8,385 nt of DNA, taken from NCBI GenBank assembly GCA_027451165.1, contig DAIDJX010000142.1, forward strand, positions 1 to 8,385. The letters are read 5' to 3'. Position 1 is the stretch's first letter; each line of letters begins with the position of its first letter. This document shows positions 6,801 to 8,385 of the stretch, piece by piece. The notes beneath the pieces were generated by a model that did not search any database, was not told the origin of the DNA, and saw nothing but the letters and a program-made list of their open reading frames with translations. Source of the DNA: Prolixibacteraceae bacterium (GTDB lineage: Bacteria > Bacteroidota > Bacteroidia > Bacteroidales > Prolixibacteraceae). The translations under genes were made by a program, and so were the position numbers.

Positions 6801-8385
6801 TGGTAAAAGCCATTTTCAGAACCAGTGGCCACCCGTTTGGTGACTTCCTGTCCCCTGGAGTTGGTGATTTTCAGAATGACCGGGATATTCTCCGGAAGGC
6901 GCTCCTCGGGATCATCGAGAATAAAGGTGAGGTACAACCGGTCTCCGGGTCTCCAAACCCCTCTTTCTCCATAAATAAATCCTTTAACCCCTTCCTGGAC
7001 AGTCTCGCCAGAAACATCAAAATTGCTGAGCGATAAGGAGGAACCGTCATCCAGCCGAAGGTATCCGGTTTGATTCCCTTTCTTTGCCACAGCCACAAAA
7101 GGTTTTCTTTCAAGGGTAATGGAAGCCATTCCATTTCCGTCGGTGCTGCATTTACCCATTACCTGATGTTGAAAATCAAAGAGCGAAATTTCCACCTTAT
7201 CCTCCGGAGTTGCTTTGTCGAGTGCAGTAACCACAAACGTGTAGCGGAAACCTTTCCCCTCCTTGGCCAGAATGCCCAGGTTAGAAGCAAAAATATTCCT
7301 GGCTACAAAACGGTTGGAGGTATAAAACGAATTGTGGCAAGGATTGTCCCTTTCCTGCCAGTTGTAATCTTCAGGCCAGTAATAAAGAGAATACCAGCCC
7401 GGACCGTCCCACATATTTTCCTCCTCAGTCTCTTCCTCTTCTCCGGAATCCTGACTACCAGCATCCGCTGTTCCACAGGCATAGAGGGCATAAGCTTTCT
7501 TAAACCGCAGTTCCACACGATACACTGCACCCTGCTCAGGCTGTATGTACTTATTCAATTCCAGCCGGTAGGTACTCCATTTGTACAGGTCAGCCTCCCT
7601 GGGCGGATGGAGTTCCACCTTTCCTTTGTAAACCAGCCGGCCTACCTTCAGCAACTCATTGTCACCATCGACCTGGTTGTCCTGCAAAAACTGACGGATA
7701 TTGGAAGCATAAATTTTGATGATGCGCAAATCAACCGCATTCAGACTTACCGCTTCAAAAGGGAACTGCATCGACCCCTGATCGGGCACAATGACCCCCT
7801 TGCCCAACAACCTGACTCCCGGATTAAAATTCCTGAAATTCAAGGGTATAACCACATTCTCCGGAAGAGATTTGCCTTCGGTTCCCCGAAAGCCCCTGTA
7901 TAAGGTCAAAGAAGATTCTCCGGTTATCTTTTCTGAGGGCCAGAGCGTTAGTCTGTTGCTTTCGATCTGCCAGACAAAGGGCGTATTACCACCCAGTTCT
8001 GCGAGCCCGACCGGCGACTGCCCCGGGTCAAGGGGATCAGAAAAGGTAATTGTAATTTTCTGTTCCGGGGCATTGACAACCTTGCTTCCCAGGATCGAAA
8101 ATCCTGAACGCCCCGGAATATTGACAACAATTTTGCCGGATCCACTTGCGCCAATCGGATCACCCTCCCATTCCACCTTCAGCTCCCGGGACTTATCCTG
8201 ATCCCTCTCGAGGCTGTCAATGGCCAGGGTATGGGAAAGCTGGTCTTCTCCGTGCAACCATTCAATATGAACCGGTTTGCCGTTATACCGGGCCCTAACC
8301 ATCTCCTGAACAGTTTCCCCGGCTGCCCTGTCTGCCGTGCGGACTATACCCTTCCAACGAAAAAAACCAGCGCCAGGAAGGGCTT
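3890..8385 (-). CDS. Bacterial alpha-2-macroglobulin, thioester type; 5' end outside the window, 3' end cut by TAG
   Basis: 1497 codons are visible before the TAG. The frame is open to the right edge, so the ATG at 8302 is internal and the signal peptide and first domains are missing. Numbering from the first full codon at 8383: macroglobulin-like beta domains up to about 460, with an acidic Trp/Tyr-rich insert near 307-345 and RDNPCH near 345-350; an MG2-type domain (about 464-562) with GERGVWRPGD; a region with VVDEGLLDLTGF (964-975); the A2M core domain (about 1030-1110); and the thioester helical domain (about 1230-1490) with CAEQ at codons 4637-4648 (Cys1246, Gln1249) and a conserved-position His1314 in YAGHFLL. 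The family acts as an envelope protease trap: bait cleavage exposes the Cys-Gln thioester, which bonds to the attacker. It lies just upstream of pbpC, as does E. coli yfhM. As written it lacks the last C-terminal domain, which lies in the same frame at 3290-3889. Family assignment is firm; functionality is uncertain. Confidence 0.93.
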   Translation of the reverse strand, partial: ALPGAGFFRWKGIVRTADRAAGETVQEMVRARYNGKPVHIEWLHGEDQLSHTLAIDSLERDQDKSRELKVEWEGDPIGASGSGKIVVNIPGRSGFSILGSKVVNAPEQKITITFSDPLDPGQSPVGLAELGGNTPFVWQIESNRLTLWPSEKITGESSLTLYRGFRGTEGKSLPENVVIPLNFRNFNPGVRLLGKGVIVPDQGSMQFPFEAVSLNAVDLRIIKIYASNIRQFLQDNQVDGDNELLKVGRLVYKGKVELHPPREADLYKWSTYRLELNKYIQPEQGAVYRVELRFKKAYALYACGTADAGSQDSGEEEETEEENMWDGPGWYSLYYWPEDYNWQERDNPCHNSFYTSNRFVARNIFASNLGILAKEGKGFRYTFVVTALDKATPEDKVEISLFDFQHQVMGKCSTDGNGMASITLERKPFVAVAKKGNQTGYLRLDDGSSLSLSNFDVSGETVQEGVKGFIYGERGVWRPGDRLYLTFILDDPEERLPENIPVILKITNSRGQEVTKRVATGSENGFYHFPVETSPDDPTGNWYARIQVGGATFEKRLKIETVKPNRLKIDLQLPALIQAGTSRQAPLRAEWLHGAVASSLKAVVEAEIFPEKTTFKGYEKYHFDHPGVTWSPTKQVLFDGRLDASGISAVPLGFPASASYPGKMKAFFTTRVFEEGGDFSINVQQAAFSPYKKYLGIRMPDEEDGWYSTGKNYLPEVIALTPEGTPAPLGKVEVSLFKIDWRWWWESGDDYLARYVSGNNYQPLKRWSLQSSAMSEKLNLTVDYHNWNDNGRYLLYARDLESGQACGVTFYMSEWGGWRADALPDGATILAITTEKEKYATGEKMKVKIPSAPGSRALVSLEDGSSVKDIFWVNCSSNETAFEVDIKEGMAPTLYIYVTLIQPYGSAQNDAPIRLYGVHHVTVEDPATLLHPEIRMNEELEPEKEFTVNIKEQHGNPMTYTIAVVDEGLLDLTGFKTPDPHAGFYAREALGVLTWDMFDYVAGAYGARLEKAFAVGGDEERLMAGRKQANRFQPVVLYAGPFTLGKGASRTHQFKMPAYVGSVKAMVVAGSSGAWGNAEKTAKVRKSVMLLTTAPRMAGPGEEFSLPVEVFAMKENTRNVTVSISGNELVIPEGNTTQTLSFDQPGSKIVRFKVRTSPRTGIGRIRINAQSGSESSVQETELEIRNPNPPVVDEKDKLLNSRESWSTEMDLPGMSGTNSAVLELSTVPGLNLSGRLQELIAYPHGCAEQTVSVALGQLYLGNLTALSDETKVQTETNIKAAIQQLRGMQTSTGGFSIWPGQNNADDWCSSYAGHFLLLAAQKGYAIPEDMKKRWTAFQVSRARVWKPAVNAEPFIRHQENLVQAYRLYTLALAGAPETGVMNRFREEITGSPDARWRLAAAYFLLGQSAAANQLITLMPEGLTAYEPEGITYGSPLRDKAMILETLVLKNDRKAAFKVVAEMASEIGSSPWLSTQTAAWSFYAIARYFGNETTGQGI

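Noticed and set aside
7070..7903. 277-codon open frame on the plus strand opposite the A2M gene
   Set aside because: It lies wholly antisense to clearly conserved A2M sequence, resembles no family I know, and looks like a by-product of the A2M codon pattern.
3892..8302. ATG at 8302 as the start of the A2M gene
   Set aside because: The frame stays open for another 27 codons to the window edge and reads as family-like sequence (FFRWKGIVRTADR). A start here would lack the signal peptide needed for export.

Overview
The window reads as part of a Bacteroidota genome, probably a Bacteroidales-like lineage. This rests on protein style: an alpha-2-macroglobulin with an acidic, tryptophan/tyrosine-rich insert before an RDNPCH motif, and a PBP1C with a Cys-containing C-terminal linker. 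The Bacteroidota type of -7 promoter word (TAnnTTTG) and the lack of strong Shine-Dalgarno sites before the genes also fit. No 16S or other taxonomic marker is present, so this is inference.

All recognisable genes lie on the minus strand and read from the right edge to the left. Positions 8385-3290 hold a large bacterial alpha-2-macroglobulin (A2M) gene whose 5' end is outside the window. Its frame is broken by one in-frame TAG at 3890-3892, between the thioester (TED) domain and the last C-terminal domain, and then stays open to a TGA at 3290-3292. A 98-base spacer follows, then a complete pbpC (PBP1C) at 3191-837. After 43 bases comes a complete YggS/YBL036C-family PLP-binding protein gene at 793-107. 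The leftmost 106 bases hold a GC-rich palindrome and no gene I can support.

A2M and pbpC are a known bacterial pair. PBP1C makes or repairs peptidoglycan, and the envelope A2M is thought to trap proteases that enter the periplasm when the wall is breached, using a reactive Cys-Gln thioester. Both the thioester motif (CAEQ) and the PBP1C catalytic residues are intact here. YggS works in vitamin B6 homeostasis and is probably an unrelated passenger, or separately transcribed from a weak candidate promoter in the 43-base gap.

The one real anomaly is the amber codon inside the A2M gene. The sequence on both sides is family-like and in one frame, so it is a recent nonsense mutation, a sequence error, or (least likely, but testable) a read-through or reassigned TAG. 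I see no new multi-gene system, mobile element, CRISPR array or RNA gene.
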